Source: an uncultured Oscillibacter sp. | Lineage (GTDB): Bacteria > Bacillota > Clostridia > Oscillospirales > Oscillospiraceae | Direction: 5' to 3' | DNA: 64,000 bases | Assembly (NCBI RefSeq): GCF_910579365.1 | Contig: NZ_CAJTUX010000007.1 | Span: forward strand, 5,876-69,875 | Part shown: one piece after another, positions 16,801 to 24,095 of the stretch | How positions within the stretch are numbered: the first letter of the stretch is position 1 | Layout: each line of letters starts with the position of its first letter | Notes under the pieces: generated by a model | Database searches by the model: none | What the model was told of the DNA's origin: nothing | What the model saw: the letters and a program-made list of their open reading frames with translations, nothing else | Position numbers and translations under genes: made by a program

Positions 16801-17381
16801 GGGTCAATACCCGCTATACCTACCTGACGGACCAGCGGGACGACGTGGAGAAGGCCAAGGGAGAGCTGACGGCCATCATCGGCGGCATCACCGGGGAGAT
16901 GACCCGGATTTTCGCCGAGCAGTTCCAGCTTTTGAACGAGAGCTTCCAGGCCACGTTCCTGGAGATGTTCGACGGCGGGCAGGCCCAGCTGGAGCTGGAG
17001 GACCCCGCCGATATACTGAACTGCGGCATTGAGATCAAGGCCCAGCCGCCGGGGAAGACGCTGAAAACCATCTCCCTGCTCTCCGGCGGCGAGAAGGCGT
17101 TTGTGGCCATCGCCCTGTACTTCTCCATTTTGAAGGTTCACCCTACGCCATTTTGCGTCATGGATGAGATTGAGGCGGCGCTGGACGACGTGAACGTCGC
17201 CCGTTATGCCCGGTATATGCGCCAGCTGGCGGGAAAGACGCAGTTCATTGTCATCACCCACCGCCGGGGCACCATGGAGGAAGCCGACGTGCTTTACGGC
17301 GTGACCATGCAGGAAAAGGGTGTCTCCAAGATGCTGACCATCAATTTGAACGACATGGCGAAGGAATTGGATATTCAATAA
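13821..17381 (+). CDS. smc: Chromosome segregation protein SMC
   Basis: A 1186-residue SMC ATPase, normal length. The N-terminal head has the P-loop in AIVGPNGSGKSNISDAI after YLKALEIQGFKSFPDKT; long Ala/Glu/Arg-rich coiled coils follow; the hinge begins near residue 517 (GVHGPVAGLMKTEQRYTVAI); the second coil leads to the signature LSGGEKAFVAIALYFSI near residue 1086 and Walker B PFCVMDEIEAALDD. It acts as a dimer with ScpA/ScpB in nucleoid organisation. The start is GTG at 13821 (MYLKALEIQ), the conserved family start, preceded by AGAGGTGGAAAC. rnc, often upstream of smc in Firmicutes, is not here. Confidence 0.98.
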   Translation: MYLKALEIQGFKSFPDKTILNFGEDITAIVGPNGSGKSNISDAIRWVLGEQSAKGLRGAKMEDVIFGGTEQRNQVGFAQVTLVLDNTERIFPSMEEAEVAVTRRYYRSGESEYYINRQSVRLKDVTELFLDTGLGREGYSIIGQGKIDEILSTRSSERREIFEEAAGISRFRHRKEEAERKLERTEENLVRINDKISELELQVGPLREQAEKAKKYLVLRDELRILEISVWLENLDALKINARKLELDFRAAERERAEARAALDALYAEAERFGEEMRRKDMEAERLRTEAGELDAQAKDQSAAIAVLESGIAHNQENICRARTELVESDSRAGGLAAQSAQEAERAEELSKRLDELGMGLEALLERARTAAAQAGGQQSQAEALRGREAIAVAAAADARAKAAAIAAESGQMEERRAALETERAAAAEQLDETRREAKANRRRLEEARDDAAAAANIIAGHSLRMEEREKKAAAAADRRMKLTMDAGALENRIRLLTEMEKDYEGFSKAVKLVCQNGLRGVHGPVAGLMKTEQRYTVAIEIALGAGLQNIVVDREEDAKAAIGFLKQRDGGRATFLPLTAIRGEELRLNGVEREYGFVGVASRLVSFDPRYQNIFYNLLGRTVIAEDLDCGIAMARKYRNAFRIVTLDGQVINRGGSMTGGSVSRNSGVLSRAAELEKLHGRAADMRQQLEAARREEEAVQRDLSAARYDLETAEGQRRQAEDAVLRLEGEKNHFDILLKSIEENLENLTGELESLTGHLEDNARRKEQAEAAFAAQEAQAAQYREQAAAALSGQSELLAQSNALSEEVTAKKEELASLAAQRDAALRRAGDLRRLAAELTGDRRQKEETLETYQRAIGKAQAEIAARREDMSALNRRRESCQERLSTLNEEKLDLETRRTAQNKASQEMNENLLNLERSASRLEQKLATSGMEEKQILDRLWEHYELSHSDAQAQRMELESIPKAARRIGELKKDIAALGTPNIGAIEEYDRVNTRYTYLTDQRDDVEKAKGELTAIIGGITGEMTRIFAEQFQLLNESFQATFLEMFDGGQAQLELEDPADILNCGIEIKAQPPGKTLKTISLLSGGEKAFVAIALYFSILKVHPTPFCVMDEIEAALDDVNVARYARYMRQLAGKTQFIVITHRRGTMEEADVLYGVTMQEKGVSKMLTINLNDMAKELDIQ

Positions 17382-17638
17382 TGAAAATAGGGAGTGTGAG
17401 GGTGAAGCGGTCTGTATTTTGCTTGTGGCTGCCGCTTTTGGGATTTCTGGGAACGATGGCCTGCCTGGTTTGCGGAGTGCAAAATAGTTGCAAGTACAGC
17501 GGCTTGGAAGACACGCGTCTTTATATCCTGCTTCTTGTATTTCTGCCGGTAATGATTTGTGGACTCTTCGTGGCGGCGCGGGAGTCGCGGCGGAGCGGCA
17601 AGGGAGAGGGGATAGGCCGCCGGGCTGGCGCTCCTTAA
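17381..17638 (+). CDS. Small two-helix membrane protein (85 aa)
   Basis: The frame begins with an ATG overlapping the smc stop (TAATG). The product has two hydrophobic segments (about residues 11-34 and 47-67) separated by a polar loop with a CKYSG motif, then a basic tail. No family was recognised. A GTG six codons into the frame is an alternative start. There is no strong ribosome site, so expression would depend on translational coupling to smc. Confidence is moderate because only the position and hydrophobicity support it. Confidence 0.45.
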   Translation: MKIGSVRVKRSVFCLWLPLLGFLGTMACLVCGVQNSCKYSGLEDTRLYILLLVFLPVMICGLFVAARESRRSGKGEGIGRRAGAP

Positions 17639-17656
17639 CAAGGGATTCTATCAATA

Positions 17657-17697
17657 GAGGGAAAAAGACGGCCCAAAGGGCCCATACTTCTTTTTCT
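17657..17697 (+). terminator. Terminator after smc
   Basis: GGCCC-AAA-GGGCC (17670-17682) is nested inside pairing of the A-rich GAGGGAAAAAG with the U-rich CTTTTTCTCTC, giving a hairpin that ends in a U-rich arm. Confidence 0.6.
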
Positions 17698-17717
17698 CTC
17701 TTCCATCGGGCGCGGCG

Positions 17718-17755
17718 CATTCTCTCTTTTCCTGCGGACAGAAAAAGAGAGAATG
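17718..17755. repeat. Inverted repeat upstream of ftsY
   Basis: CATTCTCTCTTTT (17718-17730) and AAAAGAGAGAATG (17743-17755) form a 13-bp stem with a 12-base loop. A second hairpin, CAGCCAT-CTTC-ATGGCTG (17772-17789), lies just before the ftsY ribosome site. They may shape the ftsY leader. Confidence 0.55.
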
Positions 17756-17807
17756 GGGGGCGCAAAAGCACCAGCCATCTTCATGGCTGAATCAACAAGG
17801 AGGACCT

Positions 17808-18680
17808 ATGGGCTTTTTTGACAAACTAAAAAAAATCACAACCAACCTGTTCACCACCTACACCGAGGCCGACGAGGCCTTCTTCGAGGAGCTGGAGGAG
17901 ACTTTGATCCTCTCCGACTTCGGCATGGAGATCGCGGTGGATACCGTGGAGAAGCTCCGGGAGAAGGTCCGGAAGGAAAAGCTCAAAAGCCAGGAGGAGG
18001 TTCGGACCGCCCTCCGGGAGATCATTGTGGAGGAGCTGGACGTGGGTACCACGGAGGTCAACGTCTCCACCTCTCCCTGCGTGTTCCTCTTCATCGGTGT
18101 CAACGGCGTGGGGAAGACCACCTCCATCGGGAAGATGGCGAACCTCCTCCGCTACGGCGGGAAGAAATGCCTCCTCTGCGCGGCGGATACCTTCCGGGCG
18201 GCGGCGGCGGACCAGCTGGAAATCTGGGCGGATCGGGCCAAGGCGGAGCTGGTTCGCCAGCACGAGGGCGCGGACCCCGGCGCGGTGCTCTTCGACGCGC
18301 TCCAGGCCGCCAAGGCCCGGGGGGTGGACGTGGTCCTCTGCGACACGGCGGGGCGGCTCCACAATAAAGCCAATTTGATGGCGGAGCTTGCCAAGCTCTC
18401 CAAGATCATCGACCGGGAGTGCCCCGGCGCGGCCCGGGAGACGCTGCTGGTACTGGACGCCACCACGGGTCAGAACGGCCTGGTGCAGGCCAAGACCTTC
18501 AAGGAGGCGGCGGGCCTTACGGGCATCATCCTCACCAAGCTGGACGGCACCGCCAAGGGCGGCATCGCCGTGGCCATCGCCAAGGAGCTGAACGTCCCCG
18601 TGAAGTTCGCGGGAGTGGGCGAGGGCATCGACGATTTGCAGCCCTTCGATTCTGAGGCATACGCGGAGGCAATTATCTAA
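17808..18680 (+). CDS. ftsY: Signal recognition particle receptor FtsY
   Basis: A 290-residue SRP-type GTPase that docks ribosome-SRP complexes at the membrane. The N-terminal helical bundle is short (no acidic A domain), then the NG domain: P-loop GVNGVGKTTSIGK near residue 99, DTAGRLHNKANLM near 178, TKLDGTAKGG near 243 and the closing GVGEGIDDLQPFD. Short FtsY proteins of this kind are usual in Firmicutes. Start ATG at 17808 follows AAGGAGGACCT. The smc-ftsY order is a conserved Firmicutes arrangement. Confidence 0.97.
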   Translation: MGFFDKLKKITTNLFTTYTEADEAFFEELEETLILSDFGMEIAVDTVEKLREKVRKEKLKSQEEVRTALREIIVEELDVGTTEVNVSTSPCVFLFIGVNGVGKTTSIGKMANLLRYGGKKCLLCAADTFRAAAADQLEIWADRAKAELVRQHEGADPGAVLFDALQAAKARGVDVVLCDTAGRLHNKANLMAELAKLSKIIDRECPGAARETLLVLDATTGQNGLVQAKTFKEAAGLTGIILTKLDGTAKGGIAVAIAKELNVPVKFAGVGEGIDDLQPFDSEAYAEAII

Positions 18681-18699
18681 TTAAAAGGGGGCGGGCGTC

Positions 18700-18933
18700 A
18701 TGTTCGATCGTTGTCCCCGCTACGGGGAGACCCTGAGGGCGGGGTTTTTGCGAAGCGGCAGCCGCAACATCCTTTGGTCCCCCTTTGACGGATGGAGGAT
18801 TTCCTATCATCCTATATGGGAAGGGGAGCGTTCGCTCCAGGAAAAGAGGCTGGGAAGCGGCGTGAAGCTCCCCGCGCAGCGCTGCGAACACTGCGGCCTG
18901 ATTTTGATTGAAACAAAGGAGGAATCGACTTGA
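18700..18933 (+). CDS. Small zinc-ribbon-like protein, PF20097/DUF6487-like
   Basis: A 77-residue protein with the shape of the DUF6487 family: a first knuckle CPRYGETLRAGFL, a central WSPFDGW, and LPAQRCEHCGLILIE near the C-terminus. The second knuckle CEHC is intact, but the first reads CPRYG where CPxCG is usual, so one metal ligand is missing. The stop overlaps the rph start by four bases (TTGA), and GGGGGCGGGCGTC precedes the ATG. It lies between ftsY and rph and is probably co-transcribed with rph. Function unknown. Confidence 0.65.
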   Translation: MFDRCPRYGETLRAGFLRSGSRNILWSPFDGWRISYHPIWEGERSLQEKRLGSGVKLPAQRCEHCGLILIETKEEST

Positions 18934-19652
18934 CCAGAGAAGACGGCCGGGCCTTCCATGAGCTGCGGCCTGTGAAGATCACGACGGATTTCGTCAGATT
19001 CGCCGAGGGAAGCTGCCTCATCCAATGCGGAGACACCATGGTTCTCTGCTGCGCCAGCGTGGAGGAGAAGACGCCGCCCCACGTCCCCTACGGGGAGGGC
19101 TGGGTTACCGCCGAGTACTCCATGCTGCCCCGGGCCAACCGGGAGCGGAGCCGCCGGGACGTGGCCAAGCTGAAATTGTCCCCCCGGAGCGCGGAGATTC
19201 AGCGGCTGGTGGGCCGGTCCCTCCGCTCCGCTGTGGATATGAGGCGGCTGGGGGAGCGGACCATCACCGTGGACTGCGACGTGCTCCAGGGGGACGGCGG
19301 GACCCGGACGGCCTCCGTCACCGGGGGCTTCGTGGCCCTGGCCCTGGCCTGCCGGAGGCTGGTGGAGAACGGGGACCTGGGGGCCAGCCCCATCCGGCAC
19401 TGCGTCACCGGCGTCTCCGCCGGCATTGTGGAGGACACGCCGCTGCTGGACCTTCGCTACAGCGAGGACAGCCGGGCCCAGGTGGACCTGAACTGCGTGA
19501 TGAACGAGCTGGGAGAGCTCATTGAAATCCAGGGCACCGGCGAGGGCCGGGCCTTCAGCCCCGCGGAGCAGCAGGAGCTGGTGCGCCTTTGCTCCAAGGG
19601 CTGCAAGGAGTTGCTGGCAATACAGAAAGAAGCGCTGGGAGGTAAATTCTAA
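18930..19652 (+). CDS. rph: Ribonuclease PH
   Basis: A 240-residue phosphorolytic 3'-5' exoribonuclease that trims tRNA 3' ends. Family sequences seen: RPVKITTDFVRFAEGSCLIQCGDTMVLC, GWVTAEYSMLPRAN, SAEIQRLVGRSLRS, ITVDCDVLQGDGGTRTAS and GVSAGIVEDTPLLDL, which carry the phosphate- and RNA-binding residues. The length matches the family. The start is TTG at 18930 with AAAGGAGGAATCGAC upstream, overlapping the preceding stop. The rph-rdgB pair with one-base overlap (TAATG) is conserved in Firmicutes and implies one operon. Confidence 0.97.
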   Translation: MTREDGRAFHELRPVKITTDFVRFAEGSCLIQCGDTMVLCCASVEEKTPPHVPYGEGWVTAEYSMLPRANRERSRRDVAKLKLSPRSAEIQRLVGRSLRSAVDMRRLGERTITVDCDVLQGDGGTRTASVTGGFVALALACRRLVENGDLGASPIRHCVTGVSAGIVEDTPLLDLRYSEDSRAQVDLNCVMNELGELIEIQGTGEGRAFSPAEQQELVRLCSKGCKELLAIQKEALGGKF

Positions 19653-20248
19653 TGGCTGAGAAATTCGTGCTGGCCACCCATAACCTGAAGAAGCTGGCGG
19701 AGATGCGGGCAATTTTGTCCGGTCTGGGCGTGGAAGTCGTCACCCCCGCCGAGGCGGGAGTGGAGGTGGACGTGGAGGAGACCGGAACCACCTTCGCCGA
19801 GAACGCCATGCTGAAGGCGAAAGCGGTCTGCGCCGCGGCGGGCCTGCCCGCCATTGCCGACGACTCCGGCCTCTGCGTGGACGCGCTGAACGGCGGACCC
19901 GGCGTGTACTCCGCCCGTTACGGAGGAGAGGACCTGGACGACCGGGGAAGGTACCGGCTGCTGCTGAACAGCATGCGGGGCCAGACCAGCCGGGCGGCCC
20001 ATTTCAGCTGCGCCGTGGCCTGCGCCTTCCCCAACGGGGACACGCTGGCGGCGGAGGGCCGCTGCGACGGGGCCATCGCCTTCGCCCCTATGGGGGAGGG
20101 CGGCTTTGGATACGACCCGGTGTTCCTGGTCCCGGAGAAGGGAAAGACCTTCGGCCAGCTGACGGCGGAGGAGAAGAGCGCGATTTCTCATCGCGGCAGG
20201 GCTCTGGCGGCCTTTACGGAGAAGCTGGGAACCTATTTGAAAAAATGA
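19652..20248 (+). CDS. rdgB: XTP/dITP diphosphatase (RdgB/HAM1)
   Basis: A 198-residue non-canonical purine nucleoside triphosphate pyrophosphatase that removes ITP, dITP and XTP from the nucleotide pool. Motifs: VLATHNLKKLAEMRAIL at the N-terminus, TFAENAMLKAKAVC, ADDSGLCVDALNGGPGVYSARY, and EGGFGYDPVFLVPE with the C-terminal SHRGRALAAF. Length is typical. The ATG overlaps the rph stop, so translation is probably coupled. Confidence 0.97.
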   Translation: MAEKFVLATHNLKKLAEMRAILSGLGVEVVTPAEAGVEVDVEETGTTFAENAMLKAKAVCAAAGLPAIADDSGLCVDALNGGPGVYSARYGGEDLDDRGRYRLLLNSMRGQTSRAAHFSCAVACAFPNGDTLAAEGRCDGAIAFAPMGEGGFGYDPVFLVPEKGKTFGQLTAEEKSAISHRGRALAAFTEKLGTYLKK

Positions 20249-20254
20249 GCGTCT

Positions 20255-20417
20255 AGGCCCTGTTTGAAAAATGATAAAACACCGTCTTAGGGCATCTTTT
20301 TCCGCCAGGACGGCGTTGATTGGACTTGAAATCCGTCAGGATTCCTGCGTCCAATCGCCTCGCCTGGCAAAAAAATCTGCCCCAATCCGGCATTCCGCCA
20401 ATTTTCAAACAAGGCCT
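20255..20417. mobile_element. MITE-like palindromic element (163 bp)
   Basis: AGGCCCTGTTTGAAAA (20255-20270) is matched inversely by TTTTCAAACAAGGCCT (20402-20417), one mismatch. Inside, GCCAGGACGGCGTTGATTGG pairs with the inverse of CCAATCGCCTCGCCTGGC and a T-run arm pairs with an A-run arm, so the whole element folds as one long imperfect hairpin. It carries no gene. Non-autonomous transposon (MITE) is the best reading; no clear target-site duplication was seen. Confidence 0.6.
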
Positions 20418-20488
20418 GAAAGAGGACCCGCAGAATCCGCCGGTTTTTTGAGGAGCGGATGAAGCGGAATGGAGTTTGTGAGGACAAT

Positions 20489-20815
20489 ATGGATTTGACA
20501 AGTAAACAGCGGGCCCAGCTGCGGGGCCTGGCTAACGGCATCGACACCATCCTCCAGATCGGCAAGGACGGCATCGGGGAAAACCTCATCAAGCAGGCCG
20601 GCGACGCCCTGGAGGCCCGGGAGCTCATCAAGGGCAGGGTGCTGGACAACAACCTGGACTACGACGCCCGGAGGGCGGCGGAGGAGCTGGCCAAGGCCAC
20701 CCGGAGCGAGGTGGTCCAGGTCATCGGGACGAAGTTCGTCCTCTACCGGGAGAGCCACTCCAAGCCCCGGGAGAAGCGCATCCAGCTGGTGAGAGAGCGG
20801 ACAAGGAACCGGTAA
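20489..20815 (+). CDS. yhbY: YhbY-type RNA-binding protein (CRM domain)
   Basis: A 108-residue protein made of one CRS1/YhbY RNA-binding domain: LTSKQRAQLRGLANGID, then the GxxG loop in IGKDGIG, LEARELIKGRVL and VVQVIGTKFVLYRE. In bacteria it binds pre-50S particles. The C-terminus adds a basic tail (KPREKRIQLVRERTRNR). ATG at 20489 follows GTGAGGACAAT; an upstream in-frame ATG at 20459 with TGAGGAGCGG is possible and would add ten residues. It starts the yhbY-nadD-yqeK-lcp-rsfS group. Confidence 0.92.
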   Translation: MDLTSKQRAQLRGLANGIDTILQIGKDGIGENLIKQAGDALEARELIKGRVLDNNLDYDARRAAEELAKATRSEVVQVIGTKFVLYRESHSKPREKRIQLVRERTRNR

Positions 20816-20840
20816 TCCCGTTTGTGAGGAGGCTTCCATT

Positions 20841-22031
20841 TTGAAAATCGGCGTATATGGCGGGGCCTTCAACCCGCCGCACTTGGGACATATTACCGCC
20901 GCCAAGGCGGTATTCGGGCTTTTGAAGCTGGACAAACTGCTGATAATCCCCACCGGACACCCGCCCCACAAGCGGCTGCCTCCCGGCAGTCCCGCCCCGA
21001 AGCAGCGGCTGGAAATGACCCGCCTGGCGGCGGAGCAGACCGGCCTGGGCCAGAGGGCCGAGGTGCTGGACATGGAGCTTTGGCGGGAGGGGAACAGTTA
21101 TACCGCCGACACGTTGGAGCGGCTGCGGGAACAGTATCCCCAGGACGAGCTGTGGCTGCTGATGGGGACGGACATGTTCCTGACGCTTCAAAACTGGCGG
21201 GACCCGGAGCGCATCCTCTCCCTGGCGGGCATCGCCGCCTTCGGCCGCAGCGAGGCGGATACGGAGGAGCTGTTCTCCGTCCAGCGGGAGTTCCTCTGCC
21301 GGACGTATCCCCAGGCGCGGATTTTCACGCTGGTCATTCCCGGCGTGGTGGACGTCAGCTCCACCGGACTGCGGGAGCGGCTGGCGAAGGGGACGGACGG
21401 CGGGCTCCTGGCCCCGGCGGTGTACGGCTATATCCTGCGGGAGAAGCTCTACGGCACGGCGGCGGACCTGAAAAACCTCCCGTTGGAGCAGCTCCGGCCC
21501 GTGGCCCTGAGCTGCCTTGCCCACCGGCGCATTCCCCACGTCCTGGGCACGGAGGAGGAAGCCGTCCGCCTGGCGGAGCGCTGGGGGGCGGACGCGGAAA
21601 AGGCCCGGCGGGCCGCCCTTCTCCACGACTGCACGAAAAAGCTGAACCTTCCCGAGCAGCTGGCCCTGGCGGAGCGGTTCCGCGTTCCCCTGGACGAGCT
21701 GGAGCGGCGGGAGATCAAACTGCTTCACGCCAAGACCGGCGCGGCCATTGCCGAAACCGTCTTCGGCACGGACGGGGAGATCACCGGCGCCATCCGCTGG
21801 CACACCACCGGACGGGGCGGCATGACGCTTTTGGAGAAGGTCATTTATCTCGCGGACTACATCGAGCCCAACCGGGATTTCCCCGGCGTGGAGGAGCTGC
21901 GGCGGACCTGTTACGAGGACCTGGACGCCGGGCTGCTGCTGGGGCTGGAGATGACCATCCGGGAGATGGGGGACGCCCCCATTCATCCCAAGACCCTGGA
22001 GGCCAGGGACGCGCTGAAAGGACAGAGATAG
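20841..22031 (+). CDS. nadD: NadD-YqeK fusion: nicotinate-nucleotide adenylyltransferase plus HD-domain phosphohydrolase
   Basis: A 396-residue protein uniting two enzymes that are separate neighbours in Bacillus. Residues 1 to about 200 are NadD, which makes NaAD from NaMN and ATP: GVYGGAFNPPHLGH carries the nucleotide-binding HxGH, and SSTGLRERL is the second motif. Residues about 215-396 are YqeK, an HD-type Ap4A hydrolase: LAHRRIPHVLGTEEEAV, the HD pair in ALLHDCTKKL, IRWHTTGRGGMTLLEKVIYLADYIEPNR. The start is TTG at 20841 after AGGAGGCTTCCATT. The fusion is known in some Clostridia. Confidence 0.95.
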   Translation: MKIGVYGGAFNPPHLGHITAAKAVFGLLKLDKLLIIPTGHPPHKRLPPGSPAPKQRLEMTRLAAEQTGLGQRAEVLDMELWREGNSYTADTLERLREQYPQDELWLLMGTDMFLTLQNWRDPERILSLAGIAAFGRSEADTEELFSVQREFLCRTYPQARIFTLVIPGVVDVSSTGLRERLAKGTDGGLLAPAVYGYILREKLYGTAADLKNLPLEQLRPVALSCLAHRRIPHVLGTEEEAVRLAERWGADAEKARRAALLHDCTKKLNLPEQLALAERFRVPLDELERREIKLLHAKTGAAIAETVFGTDGEITGAIRWHTTGRGGMTLLEKVIYLADYIEPNRDFPGVEELRRTCYEDLDAGLLLGLEMTIREMGDAPIHPKTLEARDALKGQR

Positions 22032-22035
22032 AAGC

Positions 22036-23634
22036 ATGAGCAATGTTGGAAAGCGAGTGGCGGGCGGGCAGGGACCCAAGCCCCCAAGGAAGGGGAAGCT
22101 GACCCGCCGGCAGATTCTGCTGATTGTGGTGGTTGCCGTGCTGGCCGTGGCGCTGGCGGCGGCGCTGGCGGTCCGGAGCCTCTTCATCCGGCCGGAGCTG
22201 CCGGTGCGGAACGACCCCCAGAAGACCCAGGACCTGGACGGGGACGGCCAGCCGGACGGGCCGGAGGAGATCGACTACGGCGACGGCATCCGTCCCCGGG
22301 GCGGCGACGGCGAGCGGAAAAGCGAGGACTATTGGACCGTTTTGATCCTGGGCCGGGACACCGGCGGCGGCGGGCTGACGGACACCATGCTGCTGGCCAG
22401 CTATGATGTCACCAACCAGAAGGCCACCGTCATGTCCATCCCCCGGGACACCATGGTCAACGTCCCTTGGGACGTGAAAAAGCTCAACAGCGTCTACAAC
22501 GGCTACGGCGGCGGCGAGAAGGGCATGCAGCACCTCTATAAGGAGATCGCCCAGCTGGTGGGCTTTGAGCCGGACTTTCAGGTCGTGGTGGAGTGGGAGG
22601 CCGTGGGCGAGATTGTGGACGCCATCGGCGGCGTGTACTTCGACGTGCCCCGGGACATGAACTACGACGACCCCTATCAGGACCTCCACATCCACCAGGA
22701 AAAAGGCTACCGCCTTCTAAGCGGGGATGACGCCATGCAGGTCCTCCGCTACCGCCACGACAACCGGAAAAACGGCGTCACGCTGGGATATACCGAAGGC
22801 GACGTGGGCCGCATCAAGACCCAGCAGGCGTTTTTGAAGGCCATGGCGGAGCAGGTTTTGCAGCCGAAGAACATGACCAAGGTCGGGCCGCTGATGGAGG
22901 CATTCAACAACAACGTGGAGACGGACATGAGTTTCCAGAACATCCTCTGGTTCGGCAAGTCTGCGGTGCTTGGGGGATTGAAGATGGAAAATGTGAACTT
23001 CGTCACCATGCCGCACTACCTCAAGGATGACGTTTACAGCCGGACCTATGGGACGCAGGGATATGTGATGCCCAACGCCAGGAAGCTGCTGGACCTGGTG
23101 AACAACGAGCTCAGCCCCTTCAAGGAGGTTTTCACCCTGTCGGACCTGGACATCATGTCCGTCAACGCCGACGGCAGCCTCAGCTCCTCCACCGGCTATG
23201 TGGAAGACAAACGGGCGGCCCTGCCGCCTCCCAGACCGGAACCGGAGGAGGAAGAGGACCCGCCCGCTGTGGACGAAAACGGCAATCCCATCGACCCGGA
23301 GACAGGCCTGCCCCTGGACCCGGAGACCGGCGGGCCCATTGCCGCGGACCCGGGAGCGGGGGAGAGCGGAAGCGGCGGGGCGGACGCCAACGGAGCCCCG
23401 GCCTCCGGCGGCCCGGCGGAGCCCGGCCAGCAGCCGGACGCCGGCACGGCGCCCGCTCCGGAGACGCCGGAACCCGCGCCTCCGGACGCTGTGGACCCCG
23501 TTCCAACGGACCCGGTTCCCCAGACACCCCCGGCGGACTCCGCAGAGCCCGCCCCCGCGCCGGAGGTTTCCGCAGATCCCCAGCCCCCGGCGGACCCGGG
23601 CTTCACCCTCATCGAACCGGACCCCGCCGCGTAA
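22036..23634 (+). CDS. LytR-CpsA-Psr (LCP) family cell-wall glycopolymer ligase
   Basis: A 532-residue single-pass protein: basic cytoplasmic tail, one membrane segment (about residues 31-50), acidic spacer, and an extracytoplasmic LCP domain (about 100-350) with LILGRDTGGGGLTDTMLLASYD, MSIPRDTMVNVP and DDAMQVLRYRHDN holding the arginine and aspartate residues used to bind the polyprenyl-phosphate substrate. From about residue 390 a Pro/Glu/Gly-rich low-complexity tail follows, probably spanning the wall. LCP enzymes attach teichoic acid or capsule to peptidoglycan. It lies within the yhbY-rsfS group, 4 bases after nadD-yqeK. Confidence 0.93.
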   Translation: MSNVGKRVAGGQGPKPPRKGKLTRRQILLIVVVAVLAVALAAALAVRSLFIRPELPVRNDPQKTQDLDGDGQPDGPEEIDYGDGIRPRGGDGERKSEDYWTVLILGRDTGGGGLTDTMLLASYDVTNQKATVMSIPRDTMVNVPWDVKKLNSVYNGYGGGEKGMQHLYKEIAQLVGFEPDFQVVVEWEAVGEIVDAIGGVYFDVPRDMNYDDPYQDLHIHQEKGYRLLSGDDAMQVLRYRHDNRKNGVTLGYTEGDVGRIKTQQAFLKAMAEQVLQPKNMTKVGPLMEAFNNNVETDMSFQNILWFGKSAVLGGLKMENVNFVTMPHYLKDDVYSRTYGTQGYVMPNARKLLDLVNNELSPFKEVFTLSDLDIMSVNADGSLSSSTGYVEDKRAALPPPRPEPEEEEDPPAVDENGNPIDPETGLPLDPETGGPIAADPGAGESGSGGADANGAPASGGPAEPGQQPDAGTAPAPETPEPAPPDAVDPVPTDPVPQTPPADSAEPAPAPEVSADPQPPADPGFTLIEPDPAA

Positions 23635-23674
23635 CCATACCATTCACATACGATCAGGAAAGAGAGGAATGTCT

Positions 23675-24037
23675 ATGACACCGAAAGAGCTGGCCATCAT
23701 TGCCGCCAAGGCCCTGGACGAAAAGAAGGGCAAGGAGATCAGCGCCATTGAAATCACGGACCTGACCACCCTGGCGGACTATTTTGTCATCGCCACCGGC
23801 GGCTCCAACACCCAGATCAACGCCCTGTGCGACGCGGTGGAAAAGGCCCTGAAGGAGCAGGCGGGCGAAGCGCCCCTCCACCGGGAGGGGCACCGGGACG
23901 GCACCTGGGTGCTGCTGGACTACGGATGCCTGGCGGTCCATGTCTTCTCTCAGGAGGCCCGGGAGTTCTATGACCTGGAGCGCCTGTGGTCCGACGGGAA
24001 GCCCCTGGACCTTGGCGGCGTGCTGACTGCGGACTGA
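23675..24037 (+). CDS. rsfS: Ribosomal silencing factor RsfS
   Basis: A 120-residue RsfS/YbeB/iojap protein that binds L14 on the large ribosomal subunit and blocks subunit joining. Conserved pieces: DLTTLADYFVIATGGSNTQINALCDAVE, the REGHRDGTWVLLDYGCLAVHVFSQEAREFYDLERLW block. The second of two close ATGs is taken as the start because AGAGAGG lies eight bases upstream of it; the first, at 23669, is too close. It ends the housekeeping operon before a strong terminator. Confidence 0.96.
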   Translation: MTPKELAIIAAKALDEKKGKEISAIEITDLTTLADYFVIATGGSNTQINALCDAVEKALKEQAGEAPLHREGHRDGTWVLLDYGCLAVHVFSQEAREFYDLERLWSDGKPLDLGGVLTAD

Positions 24038-24046
24038 AGCGCGGAT

Positions 24047-24090
24047 AAAAACCGGGAGGGAGACGGATTCGTCTCTCTCCCGGTTTTCTT
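24047..24090. terminator. Bidirectional terminator between rsfS and the hybrid kinase
   Basis: ACCGGGAGGGAGACG pairs with GTCTCTCTCCCGGT; U-runs are present on both strands, so it serves rsfS and the convergent kinase gene. Confidence 0.9.
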
Positions 24091-24095
24091 ATGGC

